A model generated the notes under the pieces. It worked only from the letters and a program-made list of their open reading frames with translations. It made no database searches and was not told the DNA's origin. 56,352 nt of DNA from Bizionia sp. Its GTDB lineage: Bacteria > Bacteroidota > Bacteroidia > Flavobacteriales > Flavobacteriaceae. A program made the position numbers and the translations under genes. The stretch is taken from positions 1-56,352 of the forward strand of contig JAHDHI010000027.1 of the NCBI GenBank assembly GCA_020631395.1, read 5' to 3'. This document shows, piece by piece, positions 33,069-43,800 of this stretch; within the stretch, counting starts at the first letter, position 1, and the number at the start of each line of letters is the position of its first letter.

Positions 33069-34154
33069 TTATACTTTGTTTTTATTTAACTCAGGAATAA
33101 CTTTTTCAAGTGCTTTTAATAATTCACTTGCTTTACCAATACTAAATGATTTATTTCCTTCACTCCTAATATTCATAGTACCAAGAGGAGGAAGCCAATT
33201 AATGTTTTTAGAATTAATAGGTTCTCCAGTTCGGGTTAAAGGTGTATTTGTCAAATTTGAATTTTTCCACATATCAAGAGCCTTTTCTTTGGCTAAATCT
33301 AGATTAACGAATTGAGGAAGTTCTTTACCTTTTATTATTGTTGCAATTGCTTTAGAATCAGGCAAAGGAACTCCAGACCAAACAGTCAATAATTTTGTCA
33401 TATAATCCCAACCAGTATGAGCATATTTTTTAGAACTAAAATTACGTGTTAAACTTCTTAAATCTACTAGAGCAGAATCCCTTTTTTCGGGTATAGATAA
33501 TTGTGTGATTGTATCGGAATATTCTAAATAAGTTACATCGTTAATTAACTTATCAAATATTGAAATTAATTCCTTTGGGGTATCTTCTTTAGGTGTTATT
33601 AAGGCATTAAATTTGACTTCGGTATATTGATTTAGAAGACCTTCCAATTGCGCTAAGATTAACCTAGAATTAGGGTTTAATACTCTTTTTCTGATTTTTC
33701 TTATAGAATTGATAGATTGTTTTTTATCGAATCCAATTTGTATATTATGATTAAATCCTAAAGCCAATTTTTTCACATCAGAATGTATTTGGTCAAGATT
33801 TTCTATAATCTCTCTATCCGTATTCTTTGGGAATTTCAAGAAATTTGTTTCATCGTTTAACTTTGCATTAAACTCGTTTCTGATATTAAATAAAACCCTT
33901 TTTACTGTTTCTATTTCTTCAGAGTCGTTCACAATTTTAATCCTATCTCTGAGTAAAAGTGGCATTTGTGTTAATGACTCGATTTCAGGAGCTGATGAAG
34001 GCATTACAATATTAATTGCTCCAAATCCGATATATTCCTCAATCATTTGAGCAAAACAAGAAAAATCTTTTGCAACTACTACTTCTTCAGTATTTTTATT
34101 AATACCGATTCGACCAATTGGAAGAGGTTCATATAATATTTCAGATTTTCTCAA
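33069..34154 (-). CDS. Hypothetical protein, unrecognised
   Basis: A 361-residue soluble protein without signal peptide or membrane helix. It is largely helical in the middle (IETVKRVLFNIRNEFNAKL, IIENLDQIHSDVKKLALG, SINSIRKIRKRVLNPNSR). The C-terminal stretch WLPPLGTMNIRSEGNKSF could be a short beta structure. I do not recognise a family. The coding sequence is more A+T-rich than the neighbouring metabolic genes. It is flanked by an inverted repeat at its 3' end and a duplicated segment at its 5' side, which suggests it arrived as an accessory gene. No partner genes overlap it. A role in defence or mobile-element biology would be a guess. Confidence 0.7.
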   Translation of the reverse strand: MRKSEILYEPLPIGRIGINKNTEEVVVAKDFSCFAQMIEEYIGFGAINIVMPSSAPEIESLTQMPLLLRDRIKIVNDSEEIETVKRVLFNIRNEFNAKLNDETNFLKFPKNTDREIIENLDQIHSDVKKLALGFNHNIQIGFDKKQSINSIRKIRKRVLNPNSRLILAQLEGLLNQYTEVKFNALITPKEDTPKELISIFDKLINDVTYLEYSDTITQLSIPEKRDSALVDLRSLTRNFSSKKYAHTGWDYMTKLLTVWSGVPLPDSKAIATIIKGKELPQFVNLDLAKEKALDMWKNSNLTNTPLTRTGEPINSKNINWLPPLGTMNIRSEGNKSFSIGKASELLKALEKVIPELNKNKV

Positions 34155-34177
34155 TTATTCGTTTTTTTAATAAAGTA

Positions 34178-34442
34178 TAACTATTATATAAGTGCAACTA
34201 GTTGCACTTATTTTCTTTATGCAATATAGTTCTTTTTTAAGAGGGATGGTATGTGTAAATATTGAATCCTTCTATGGAAATCACTTGTTTCTGTTCTGCC
34301 CTTAATTGAAACAAATGCAAATCATCAAAAAACGATATAAGCATGTTAACCGTTATAAACGGCTAAACAAAGAATACACAGATGGCACTAGTACCATCTG
34401 TGTTAGGGATTTGAATCCTATGGATTAAACATTTTTTAGTTA
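34178..34442 (-). repeat. Duplicated 3'-flank segment, copy 1
   Basis: Resembles 38849-39032, the downstream flank of the deacetylase gene. Both share TAACTATTATATAAGTG, CTTATTTTCTTTATGCA, TTGAATCCTTCTATG and CATGTTAACCGTTATAAACG followed by GCTAA. Each holds a terminator-like hairpin of different sequence (here ACACAGATGG/CCATCTGTGT, 34376-34403). Here a perfect 20-base palindrome, AAGTGCAACTAGTTGCACTT, stands at 34190-34209. Confidence 0.75.
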
Positions 34443-34577
34443 TCAATGGACATTGCTAAATACTAAGGGATGTCCTTTCTTGCTTGAAACATTCAACTGT
34501 AGTTGATGTTCGTAACGGAGACATACCTTTTTTGAAATGTCTTGAAGTAGGATGGTAGTTTGGCTTATTGTTGAAAT
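34443..34577 (-). pseudogene. Decayed T9SS sorting-domain fragment, copy 2
   Basis: The minus-strand frame ISTISQTTILLQDISKK, VCLRYEHQLQLNVSSKKGHP, LVFSNVH, stop aligns with the deacetylase C-terminus (ISIINQTGALLQDIAKK, EYLRGEHQLQLDVS). The tail is frame-shifted and no upstream domain survives. Together with the shared downstream flank it marks a lost paralogous secreted-protein gene. Confidence 0.75.
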
Positions 34578-34634
34578 TTAGTTAGGAAAGACTTGTTTTT
34601 TTACTCAGTTGTTTGTTGGTCAGTAGTGCTTTTC

Positions 34635-35189
34635 TTAGAAAGCTCCTTCTGACATTGGGATCCAACGTTCCCATTTTCCATCATTCTTTTTGTAAAGCGA
34701 AATACTGGCATAACCATAAATATGTCCACAACAAAGATAAACACCGAATAGACAAGCAATCTTTTCATTTCTGATAAAAATTGGTTTTGAAATTATTTTT
34801 AGTTCCCGTTTCTTATCAGCATTTAGAAATTCCAATACGTTTTTTTGCTGAACTTTTATAAGCTTCTTCTGTTCAGCTAGATTCCAAGAGTAATTTTCCG
34901 ACGTACTTAGTTCAGAGATTAAATATTCCTTTTCTTCGACTGATAGTATTATACTGTCGTTTTTCTTAATTCTGTTATCGTAATAAACAAGAGCTGAGTC
35001 TTTCTTAATGTTGGATAGATGATATTTTAACATTCCAAAATCTACTTTATTTAGATAGCCAACATCAGAATATTTATCTGGATTTAGTTTATGGTCAATT
35101 AAATCCCAAAATATTTTTTCAGATTCTGTAGTTTGACTAGCCATTGTTTGACTAAAAACTAATACTAAAATGTAGAGTAAGTTTTTCAT
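34635..35189 (-). CDS. Small exported protein of unknown function
   Basis: About 184 residues starting at the ATG at 35189, where a signal peptide begins (MKNLLYILVLVFSQTMASQ). The longer frame to 35261 runs into a palindromic intergenic element and is unlikely. The mature part is charged and helical (SIILSVEEKEYLISELSTSE, NYSWNLAEQKKLIKVQQKNV). Its C-terminus, CCGHIYGYASISLYKKNDGK then WERW, looks like two beta strands with a conserved-looking Cys pair. No family is recognised. It sits between an attC-like palindrome and a sorting-domain relic, so it may have been inserted as a single-gene cassette. Confidence 0.7.
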   Translation of the reverse strand: MKNLLYILVLVFSQTMASQTTESEKIFWDLIDHKLNPDKYSDVGYLNKVDFGMLKYHLSNIKKDSALVYYDNRIKKNDSIILSVEEKEYLISELSTSENYSWNLAEQKKLIKVQQKNVLEFLNADKKRELKIISKPIFIRNEKIACLFGVYLCCGHIYGYASISLYKKNDGKWERWIPMSEGAF

Positions 35190-35300
35190 TAAGGTATTAT
35201 TGCCAACGTTTAGGCTACGGTTGGCACTGAAATTAAAAGTAGTGATTTTTCGATTAACCACTAAGCCGAATCAAAAGATTTGACGGTATAGGCTAAATAC
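35190..35300. repeat. Palindromic spacer element upstream of the small exported protein gene
   Basis: TGCCAAC (35201-35207) pairs with GTTGGCA (35220-35226) around TTTAGGCTA. A second partial dyad, TAGTG/CACTA, lies near 35240-35263. The core AGGCTA occurs again near 35290. The layout resembles palindromic spacers found beside orphan genes in this phylum; it is not a proven recombination site. Confidence 0.4.
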
Positions 35301-35359
35301 ACGAGCTGATATCTTAAAGAGCCAGCCCCGTATTGATCATGGCCATTGTCGGTCGACTG

Positions 35360-38300
35360 TTATTTTTCTTTTTTCTTGCCCAATGAAATCTGATAGTCGT
35401 CTGTGCGTCCTTTGATCTTTAGATTGAGATACCTTGTTTTTTTGTCGGGATCCACTTCTACGATCTTGTCTTCTTGCTCCTCATTAACAACGGTATCCTT
35501 CTTGTTTTTGAATAATTTTCGCCAAGCAGCTTTTCGTACGGTTTTCCATGGAATACGTAAATAATAATCGATGTTTTGATTGCTGTCATGCGAGCCAGAC
35601 AGTTCCATATGGCCCAAAGTAGATTCGATGGTCATAGCGGGAATGTTAATCTTCCCTTTCTTTATGTTCAAGCTATTTTGTAGGGTGTCAAACCGAATGT
35701 TTTGTAGGTTTTTATCTCCCATGTAATCTGAAAGGGCCAGCATTGGATCGTAATTTTTCAATCTTCCATTTAATACTTTTACGTCCATTTCTATGGTAGA
35801 TTGGTCTAGATCTGGTACCATGTCCGGGTATACTCTAATCTTACCTTTAATTCTAGAGGTGAGCTTCCCTTGTAAATTTTCTGAAACGAGATGGTCTTGC
35901 CCAAAATTTTCAAATTTGAAGAGCAATTTATCCAAATCAACATTATTCATGACCAAATCCGGCTGCATATAGATATGTTTTGGATCGCTACCATTAAAAT
36001 ATCCATTTAATCGAATATTTCCTCCCGCAGCATCCATATTTAATGTATCCACATAAATGTAATGGTTGGGTGTTGTTCTTAAATCTGCTTTGATATTTTG
36101 AAGATCTATCCTATGATAAATGAAGTGAGCGACATCGACCTTGAATTGCATATCCGTAAATGGCAACTCATATAGATTGAAGGCCTCTGCATGTTTTTTT
36201 ACATCCGCAGTTTTTGAAGCAACGCCCTCTGTTGGCTTTGGCGGACTCAAATCGAAATTGAATAGTGCATCAAAATCAATGTAATTAGCCTTTAATTCTA
36301 GATAATTGTCTCTTTTCTTTATTTGGTGATTTTCCCCCAAATAATAGTTTAAATCGAAATTGAAATTGGTGGTTCCTATTTCCCCATGAAAATCTTTTAC
36401 GACAATGTGCTGATCTTCATAATGTATGTTTCCTCTAAAGTCATGAAATCTAAGTGGGTGCAATTTCATCTTTGTATCTAACTTGTCTAAAGCTAGATCT
36501 ATGGAATGTAAAGCAGAATCTTTATAATGCATGCTAGAGGTAAAATGTAATGCCAAATTATCAAAAGCTTCATGTCGGTACTCTTTGGGAACATAATTTT
36601 CGCCCTTATACGAAAAGACATCTTCCAGTCTTAATTTTTTGGAAGTAAGATTGATGTCTAAATCTACATCTCCGTTGAGTTGGGGTTGCATCCAAAAGGC
36701 ATAATCGTGTATTAGTCCATCGAAATGAAAATCACTGTCATCTATATAACCCGTAAAATCTATTATTTTCAAATCTTTGTCATCTATCAACACATCAGCA
36801 TGAAAATCGTGTAGTTCATGCGGATAATGCTTCAAATCGGCATGTAGGCTATCGATGAAAAATTCTCCTTTCGGTAAATACTCGGATTCTGTGAAATCTT
36901 TTGCTGAAGCTTTAAAAGAAAGACCTAAGCTTAGATCTTTTATTTGTTCATCGAAACCGGTATGGGTAGTGTCCTGTTTTGAAAAACCTGTCAATTGGGC
37001 AATATCCAAGAATTTGGAGGTAATGTCCAAATGGGCTTTCACTGGGATGTTGGTATGGTGTACAATTGCAGGTAAGTCAGAAAGAAAACCACTTACCGAT
37101 AGATCTGAATTTCCCATCAACAGTTCAAATTGGTTCAGGGTCGCTTCCTTGCCATTCATTACCAAATGCACATTCAAATCGTGCAAGGGAGCAGGCAGTT
37201 CTTTGGCAACCATGCTCAAGTCTTTCACAATCAACTCCGTAAAGTATGCTTGATTGAGTTTTTGCAATGCCTTTTCGGGATTGTCGATATTAATGATATC
37301 GTGAAAATTCATTTTCAGCGAAATTTCTCCAGAAGCATCTTGTACTTGCTCTAGTTCAAAGAAATCTGCAATGAAATCTAGATTGAAATTCGAGTTTATT
37401 TGCATGTCTACTTCTGGGGATTCAAAATTCTTTACAAGAATGGAGCCTTCGAATTTTCCCTTTTCCAATGATGCCGTCATATCGGTTAGCGAAAACTCCA
37501 TGGTACTTGCGTTTCTGTTTTCTCCATTGGTAAAATGACCATGGAAACCCATGTTGTCTATTTTTTTTTCTCTTTCAGTATTTTCTAAAAAGGCTTTTCC
37601 AGCCCCAAAATTGGCATTGATAAAAGGTCTGTTTCCTTTGTTGGCTGGACCTTTTATATTGGCATTGAAATAGATTTCACCTGCATTTTTGTATTTTTCC
37701 AATACCGGTATTACATCTGCTGGAGCAAAAGCTATGAGCATATCAAAATTGGGCTTTGTTCCTTTTATGGAAAGATCCAGGTCTACATCGTTCTTTGTGT
37801 CTATGGATCCTTCTAATTCAAAATCGCCATTTTCCATTACAATGCCCGAAGGTTGTATGTCAAGTATGCCTGTTAATTCGTTAAATACCAGATCCGTATG
37901 TACTTCAAAATGCTTTTTACGGATAAAGGTCGTATCCCCCTCTTTTATCACATTCAATTCAAAATCGGTGTCTATGTGCCCAGCGATGATACTATCTTTC
38001 AGGCTAAAACCACCTCTGCCAGCATATATGAATTTTTCGACATCTGTATTGGTGGCTTCATCCAAAGTATGAATATCTAGATTTTTTAATTTAATTTTTT
38101 TTAAATGAATGTTGGTGGTGGGGCTTTCTGTTTCAGAAGTACTCTCTAGTGAGTTTTGAATATTGGTCGTATTATTTTCGTGAATGACAATGTTAAAAAC
38201 ACCTTCTTCTACTATTAGAGACTGAATGTCATAATTTCCACTTGCAATGTCCCATAGGTTAAAGCCAATGTATATGTCCTTGACATCCATGATGATGGGA

Positions 38301-38554
38301 GCATTGTCCTGTTTTGTTTCAAAAATTCGAATATCATATACTTTTATGGAGATGTCGGGAAAATTGCCCCAAAGAGACAATTTGCTCTCACCTACGCTAA
38401 TAAGGCCTTTGTGTTCTTTGTTTAGTTTTGCGATCTCCCCTTTGATAATTTCAGATTGGTTGCTCTGAATATATAGTATTAGACTTCCTACCAATAAGAT
38501 TGGAACTAAGATTAGTGCTAATAAAATTCGTTTCCAGAATTTTTTAATTTTCAA
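35360..38554 (-). CDS. Large AsmA-like inner-membrane/periplasmic protein
   Basis: A 1064-residue protein of the AsmA family. An N-terminal membrane anchor (residues 8-30, RILLALILVPILLVGSLILY) follows a basic start. The rest is periplasmic and made of repeating beta strands with the family pattern VESLIVEEG / IKVYDIRIFE and a C-terminal AsmA region (IQNIRFDTLQNSLNIKKGKI-like; MTIESTLGHMELSGSH). AsmA-like and TamB-like proteins are thought to form bridge-like lipid-transport grooves between inner and outer membranes. Length is normal for Bacteroidota relatives. The final residues are strongly basic and acidic (VDPDKKTRYLNLKIKGR). It is a single-gene unit with a separate promoter region of about 480 bases upstream, which also contains the tail of the deacetylase transcript. 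Confidence 0.88.
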   Translation of the reverse strand: MKIKKFWKRILLALILVPILLVGSLILYIQSNQSEIIKGEIAKLNKEHKGLISVGESKLSLWGNFPDISIKVYDIRIFETKQDNAPIIMDVKDIYIGFNLWDIASGNYDIQSLIVEEGVFNIVIHENNTTNIQNSLESTSETESPTTNIHLKKIKLKNLDIHTLDEATNTDVEKFIYAGRGGFSLKDSIIAGHIDTDFELNVIKEGDTTFIRKKHFEVHTDLVFNELTGILDIQPSGIVMENGDFELEGSIDTKNDVDLDLSIKGTKPNFDMLIAFAPADVIPVLEKYKNAGEIYFNANIKGPANKGNRPFINANFGAGKAFLENTEREKKIDNMGFHGHFTNGENRNASTMEFSLTDMTASLEKGKFEGSILVKNFESPEVDMQINSNFNLDFIADFFELEQVQDASGEISLKMNFHDIINIDNPEKALQKLNQAYFTELIVKDLSMVAKELPAPLHDLNVHLVMNGKEATLNQFELLMGNSDLSVSGFLSDLPAIVHHTNIPVKAHLDITSKFLDIAQLTGFSKQDTTHTGFDEQIKDLSLGLSFKASAKDFTESEYLPKGEFFIDSLHADLKHYPHELHDFHADVLIDDKDLKIIDFTGYIDDSDFHFDGLIHDYAFWMQPQLNGDVDLDINLTSKKLRLEDVFSYKGENYVPKEYRHEAFDNLALHFTSSMHYKDSALHSIDLALDKLDTKMKLHPLRFHDFRGNIHYEDQHIVVKDFHGEIGTTNFNFDLNYYLGENHQIKKRDNYLELKANYIDFDALFNFDLSPPKPTEGVASKTADVKKHAEAFNLYELPFTDMQFKVDVAHFIYHRIDLQNIKADLRTTPNHYIYVDTLNMDAAGGNIRLNGYFNGSDPKHIYMQPDLVMNNVDLDKLLFKFENFGQDHLVSENLQGKLTSRIKGKIRVYPDMVPDLDQSTIEMDVKVLNGRLKNYDPMLALSDYMGDKNLQNIRFDTLQNSLNIKKGKINIPAMTIESTLGHMELSGSHDSNQNIDYYLRIPWKTVRKAAWRKLFKNKKDTVVNEEQEDKIVEVDPDKKTRYLNLKIKGRTDDYQISLGKKKEK

Positions 38555-39032
38555 AGTAGATGTCTTTAGAGTTAGAAAAGGAGTTTGGCTTTAAAAGTAA
38601 CGAATTAGCATGAGGAATCCTATTTCGGAAAACGATTTAGTTTTTGGTTCAGCCGCATTCATTGATCGGATGTTTTATAGTCTTAAACATCGATCCGTTA
38701 GTTGGTTTGGAAAAATAAATGTCTGTGGCTTTAATTTTTAAACAATATTAAACCTTGTTAAATCTATTTTTTGATTTTTATTACAACTCTGAAAAAACAC
38801 AAATTGTAATATAAATAGTATTTTCAGCAAGTTTTTCATAATGTTTGGTAACTATTATATAAGTGTATTGCACTTATTTTCTTTATGCACCATAGTTCTT
38901 TTTTTAAGCGATGATACTTGTAAAGATTGAATCCTTCTATGAAAATCATCAAAACGAGGATATACGCATGTTAACCGTTATAAACGGCTAAGAAACACAC
39001 ACATATGATATCATGTGTGTGTGATTTGTATT
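38555..39032 (-). repeat. Intergenic region holding duplicated 3'-flank segment, copy 2
   Basis: The right part, 38849-39032, is the downstream flank of the deacetylase gene and matches 34178-34442. Its hairpin CACACACAT (38996-39004) / ATGTGTGTG (39013-39021) occupies the same place as the different hairpin in copy 1. The left part, 38555-38848, is A+T-rich upstream DNA of the AsmA-like gene, in which I see no further gene. Confidence 0.7.
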
Positions 39033-40331
39033 CTAAGGATTAATCAGTTTTTTCGTCATCAAGACTCCATCGATTGACATTACCAAATATATTGGCTGTC
39101 CTTTCCATCTTGAAACGTCCAATTGTAGCTGGTGTTCGCCTCTGAGGTATTCCTTTTTTGCAATGTCTTGGAGTAGGGCTCCGGTTTGGTTTATTATTGA
39201 AATGGACATGCCTCCTTTTCTTTTCAATAGAAATTTCAAGGTCACCATATCTCCTTTTGAAGGATTTGGGAAAAGGCTCAAATTGGAAAGTGAATGTGAA
39301 AATTCATCGACTCCCAATGATTCTTCTCCAGTGATGATGACATCACCTCCATTTGGCAAGGCATCGAGTTGGATGAACTTTTCCGAGGATTCCTCCAATA
39401 CTTGATAATCTATTGGATTGCCGTCCTGTGTAACCGAGGTAACGGACCAATCCATTGGAATGGCTCTTTTTAGACTCAAGGGAATGTTATATATGTTGGT
39501 GTCCAGGTTGTTGGTGAGTTGGAAGACGATTTCATTGTTGTCGTTGGAAGTTTCTACAATGGATGAGTTGTCACGTTCCTTGATGTATTTTACAGCATCT
39601 CCATAGGTGGCAACCCAAAAGGTATCTTGGTTTTGGTTCATGTAGTTTAGATGCGTATCTAAATCTGTAGAGGCAATGGGAGAGAATCCACCATCGTTGT
39701 CAATGCCATGCAAGAGAAAGACGACCCAGCCATTAGAGGAAGTCGCTTCATTTACCTTGTTCGTGAAATGCTCACTAGTCATCACGGATCCTGCGGTTCC
39801 GCATACGATGGAACTAACGCTCATGATGTTTGCAGGCGTGCTGCTTTCAATAGCTCCTTGGCAAGTTCGCGCACTGATGTAGAGGGACTCGGTTTGGGCA
39901 TTGTCGCCAACAACACAATAGGGGTAGGCAAATGTAAGACATTGGTTTCCGCTTATGTTTGCGTTTATTGCATTTTTGGAACCTTCCAATTCTTCTAATC
40001 TTTGCGTTTCGTCAAGGTTGCCAAAGTTGGGGTGCGATTTTGAGTGACTTGCCACTTCATGACCATCTGTGGAAGCAGTTTGAAAAGCCGCCCAATTGGG
40101 ACCCCAGTTGGTGGTTATGAAAAAAGTCGTTTTGAAACCATAATTGTCGAAAATGGGCTTTGCTACGGTCAATTGCTTTGCTGTATTGTCATCCCATGTG
40201 TAGCTTACGGCAGCATTTGTGAAATTTTTCCATGTGCCAATTTCATAAGCCGGGTCGATCTGGCCATTGGCAATTTGGATTTGAATGATGACAAGGAGCA
40301 ATGTGATTGTTTTTAAGGGGTGGTTTTTCAT
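39033..40331 (-). CDS. Secreted polysaccharide deacetylase (NodB family) with T9SS sorting domain
   Basis: A 432-residue carbohydrate esterase 4-type protein. Residues 1-23 form a signal peptide (TITLLLVIIQIQIANGQ). The NodB metal triad is visible: Asp47-Asp48 in SYTWDDNT, and His96 and His100 in EVASHSKSH. Later motifs (TFAYPYCVVGDN and VVFLLHGIDNDGG) fit the catalytic Pro/Tyr and His strands. The middle is followed by a beta-sandwich (residues 265-335). A C-terminal T9SS type A sorting domain (LSLFPNPSKGDMVTLKFLLK to MTKKLINP) completes the protein. It should remove acetyl groups from an extracellular polysaccharide, whose identity is unknown. Two decayed copies of its sorting domain lie at 30.1 and 34.4 kb. 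Confidence 0.9.
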   Translation of the reverse strand: MKNHPLKTITLLLVIIQIQIANGQIDPAYEIGTWKNFTNAAVSYTWDDNTAKQLTVAKPIFDNYGFKTTFFITTNWGPNWAAFQTASTDGHEVASHSKSHPNFGNLDETQRLEELEGSKNAINANISGNQCLTFAYPYCVVGDNAQTESLYISARTCQGAIESSTPANIMSVSSIVCGTAGSVMTSEHFTNKVNEATSSNGWVVFLLHGIDNDGGFSPIASTDLDTHLNYMNQNQDTFWVATYGDAVKYIKERDNSSIVETSNDNNEIVFQLTNNLDTNIYNIPLSLKRAIPMDWSVTSVTQDGNPIDYQVLEESSEKFIQLDALPNGGDVIITGEESLGVDEFSHSLSNLSLFPNPSKGDMVTLKFLLKRKGGMSISIINQTGALLQDIAKKEYLRGEHQLQLDVSRWKGQPIYLVMSIDGVLMTKKLINP

Positions 40332-40895
40332 TGTTTTGATTTTTATTATGAGGATTAATATGTATTGTTTTATTCAATGCAATGATGTTGAAGGGTTGTT
40401 GCCGTGTTTGGATGTCTGTTTCATATGTAATGTCTATAAGGCATCGATTTTAGCAAGATTCATTACAAGTCGCAACCTGATGGGCAAGGAATTGAAGTTC
40501 GTATCTGTTGATTTTCAATTCTTAGGTAGGGAAAATTAAATTCTGTGCGTATCGTCGGATACCGTAAAAAGGTGGGAGTTTGAAAAGGCAAGTTAACATT
40601 AATTTATAAAAAAAGAAAATATGAGGTTCTCGTTATCGGGGCTTGACCTTTTTTAGAACTAAATATCCCAAAGAATGGGGTGTTTTTCATTCTGAAATTT
40701 TCAAGTTTAAGAAAAGGTTAATTCTATCATGTGATGTTTCTCAAAAAAGATGTGTCCGATCGGAAATTGAAATATATTGTGATACTATATTAATTAAATT
40801 AGATACTATGTTATCCCTAATGATGAGAAATTTAATATAAACCACTTAATTAGTGCATAATTAACTATTGTATACCCCTTAAACGTTAAAACATT
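40332..40895. other. Divergent intergenic region without a supported gene
   Basis: 564 bases between the deacetylase (-) and the large metallopeptidase (+) starts. A 65-codon frame at 40643-40840 has an unremarkable composition and no family features, so I do not call it. The last 150 bases before 40896 are very A+T-rich and probably hold the promoter of the large gene; no clear -33/-7 pair stands out. Confidence 0.4.
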
Positions 40896-43800
40896 ATGAA
40901 ATTAAAGTTAAGTTTTGTAATCATTTTTTTACAGATGGTTCTTATCGTTAATGCTCAAGAAAATTACGAACCCCATATTTGTCACCCACCAACTTTAGAA
41001 CGTATAGATAAAGCTAAGCAAGAGAATAAGGCTACAGATTCCCAAAACATGATGCCGGCAGGAATGGTGGCTTATACGCAAAGTATTCATAATGTTATAG
41101 TTAAATGGGAGACGGGTAGTTTTGGTGCCTTTAGAATAGGTACGGCTCCAGGTCTTCAAGACATTCGATGGGGGCAAGGTTTAAATGCCAATGCCAGGCA
41201 CACAGGAGGACATAGTTATGAAGATCTCAGACTGTCTGCTCTAGACTTGGGAACCACTTTTAACATAGGAGATACATTTTATATAACAATGGATCCAGGT
41301 TTGGCTACAGAATGGGTTTCTCCACCTTTGATGTTTCAATGGGAGAATTTGGGAGATCCAGGAAACAGCTTGACAATAAACATAGAAACTAATTACGGAG
41401 CAGGAGGCTTTGGCCCATATAATGCGACTGAAGCTGCCAAAATGATGGATTTTTATAATTTGGTAAACCCCATAATCGAGGAGATATATGGTCCACCTTC
41501 AAGAAATCACACTGTAAACGTGGTAAATGATGCATACGCACAAGGTGTAAACATCTATTATAATGGACCCAACCAAATCAGTAGCACCTTTGACTTGAAT
41601 GGAGATGGTGATTTGGATCAACCAAGGTTGATGATTCATGAGTTAATACACGCCTATAGAGACAATGTGGGACTTTCTTCAAACGAAAAATGGCATTATG
41701 AGCCAGAATTGAGTGGTTTCGAAGAAGGGATGGCTGAGGCAGTGGCCATTATTGTAATGGACAGGTTCATAGGATTGTATCCCAATTTTTTTGCTGGAGA
41801 CGAATTCAAGATTCATTGGAATCATTCCAGAGGGATGCCTTTTTCTTGGGATTATGACTTTCAAAACCATGAGCAAATTAGAAACAAGGACTATTTTAGT
41901 GCAGACATAGCCACTGGAGGGCATTGGATACGATACGGAATGGGAGCAACAGCTTTTAGAAAGATGTACATTGAAGACAATGACATTTTCAAAAAATTCA
42001 ACGCGGAGTATTATAGCAGATTAAATGCAGATCATGATTTGTTGCCAAGTAGAGCTTTGTTTGTGGATATTTTTGAAACAGTATCCACAGAGGTGGAAAG
42101 AACACCTGTGAAACAATGGATCAATGAACAAAAAATATTGGATTGTGATGTTGAATTGGAAAAGAAGGTATTCATGCTTACTTTTACCAACATCTCATGG
42201 GCATCTTTTACTCAAGACAATAGAATCTTCTTTTTGGAAACGCATGAGAACAACAAGGAATGGGCTTGGGATTCTTCAGATGCAAGTGGTGCAAATGAAA
42301 TCGGTGCAGGGGCCAATACTCCGGAAACATGGGGATGGACACATCAATTGAATAATGTTCCAGGGCAATTTACTGCCATACAAGACTGGGACAATATCGC
42401 ATATGCCGCATCAAATAAAAACATCATAAACGATTATCATGGACTTTTTGATGGGCAGTTTTTACTTGGGCCATACCAAGGTCCCAACCCATACAGATCT
42501 TTTGATGGACTTGCGTATGACGATGCTGGACAATTTACCAGAGATTATTTGCAAAACCAAAATTACCCAGTTGGGGCAGAGATGGGAAAACGGGCTTTGG
42601 CCATAGGTAGTCAACAATTGTATACTTCTACATCGGACGATGCTAACTTTTGGCCATCAGGAATCATAGCAGATAGAAAAATAACGGATATGAATCAATC
42701 TGGCTTGTATAGATGGAAAATTGAATTCAACGATCCGCAAGGCCCAACTGTCGAAGGTAGCTATTTTAGGTTGTTGGGAGATGATTTCATTGATCCAGTA
42801 GGATCTGGATTTGGAGTGTTTGGAGGCATTCACAGTGATGCAAGTGACTTGGTTGAAGGAAAGATGATCATGGAGCATGAAGATTTTGGAGAAGAACCAG
42901 AGATAGCGATAAGCAACAATTCATTTAAATCGTCAAGGCCTTGGGCCTCTATCTCGGAAGCAGATGTAAACAGGCAAGGTGGGCGTAGCGATAGAAGGTA
43001 TTCGGAGCCAGGGAAGGTTCACAACATTTTCATTAGCGATGATTGTACGCAACGTAAAATAGATTTTAGAACGATTGGTTATGGAGATGGACTGGATGGA
43101 ATCCAGATGATGTTGTTCAAGGTAGAAGACATGGAAGACATAATCTTTACTGAAAGTGCAGACTTGGACGTCTGTCTAAATGATTCGGCTTCATTTACGG
43201 TATCTAATAATTTTCCAGACATATTGGATGGAGATTCAAGGATTACCTACAGATGGTTGAATCCTGTTGGGACGGAAGTGGCTACGACATTGGATTATGA
43301 CATTGCAACTGTAACTGCTGCAGATCAAGGAACGTACACCTTGGAAATAGATTTCTTCGGATGTGTGATCAGCAAGACGGTAGATTTGAATTTAGGATGT
43401 GCCAGCAACATAGATTTTGATGGAATAGATGATTATGCCAATAGAAGTTCTTTGATAGGAGGCTTGTCAGCCTCTACCATGATGGGATGGATAAAGGCAG
43501 ATGAGGTAAGAGGAGCAGATATAATGGGGCAAGATAGCTTTAGAATATTCACAAACAGTTTGGGACAATTGCAGGCAGAAGTCAAAACAGGAACAACGGC
43601 TACGACAGTTGCGAGTGCGACAACAGCCATAACACCAAACATATGGAGCCATGTGGCAGCCACTTACGATGGCGTTTCAGATACCTTGACTTTGTATATA
43701 AATGGAGAGCAAGTAGCTCAAGTCGCTACGACGGACAATGCATTGAGTGCAGATGCTAATGACTTTGAGATTGGGAGAAGAAGTAATGGAGACGATCGTT

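Noticed and set aside
40643-40840. 65-codon open frame upstream of the giant metallopeptidase gene
   Set aside because: No family resemblance, no neighbours on the same transcript that support it, and it sits in a divergent promoter region.
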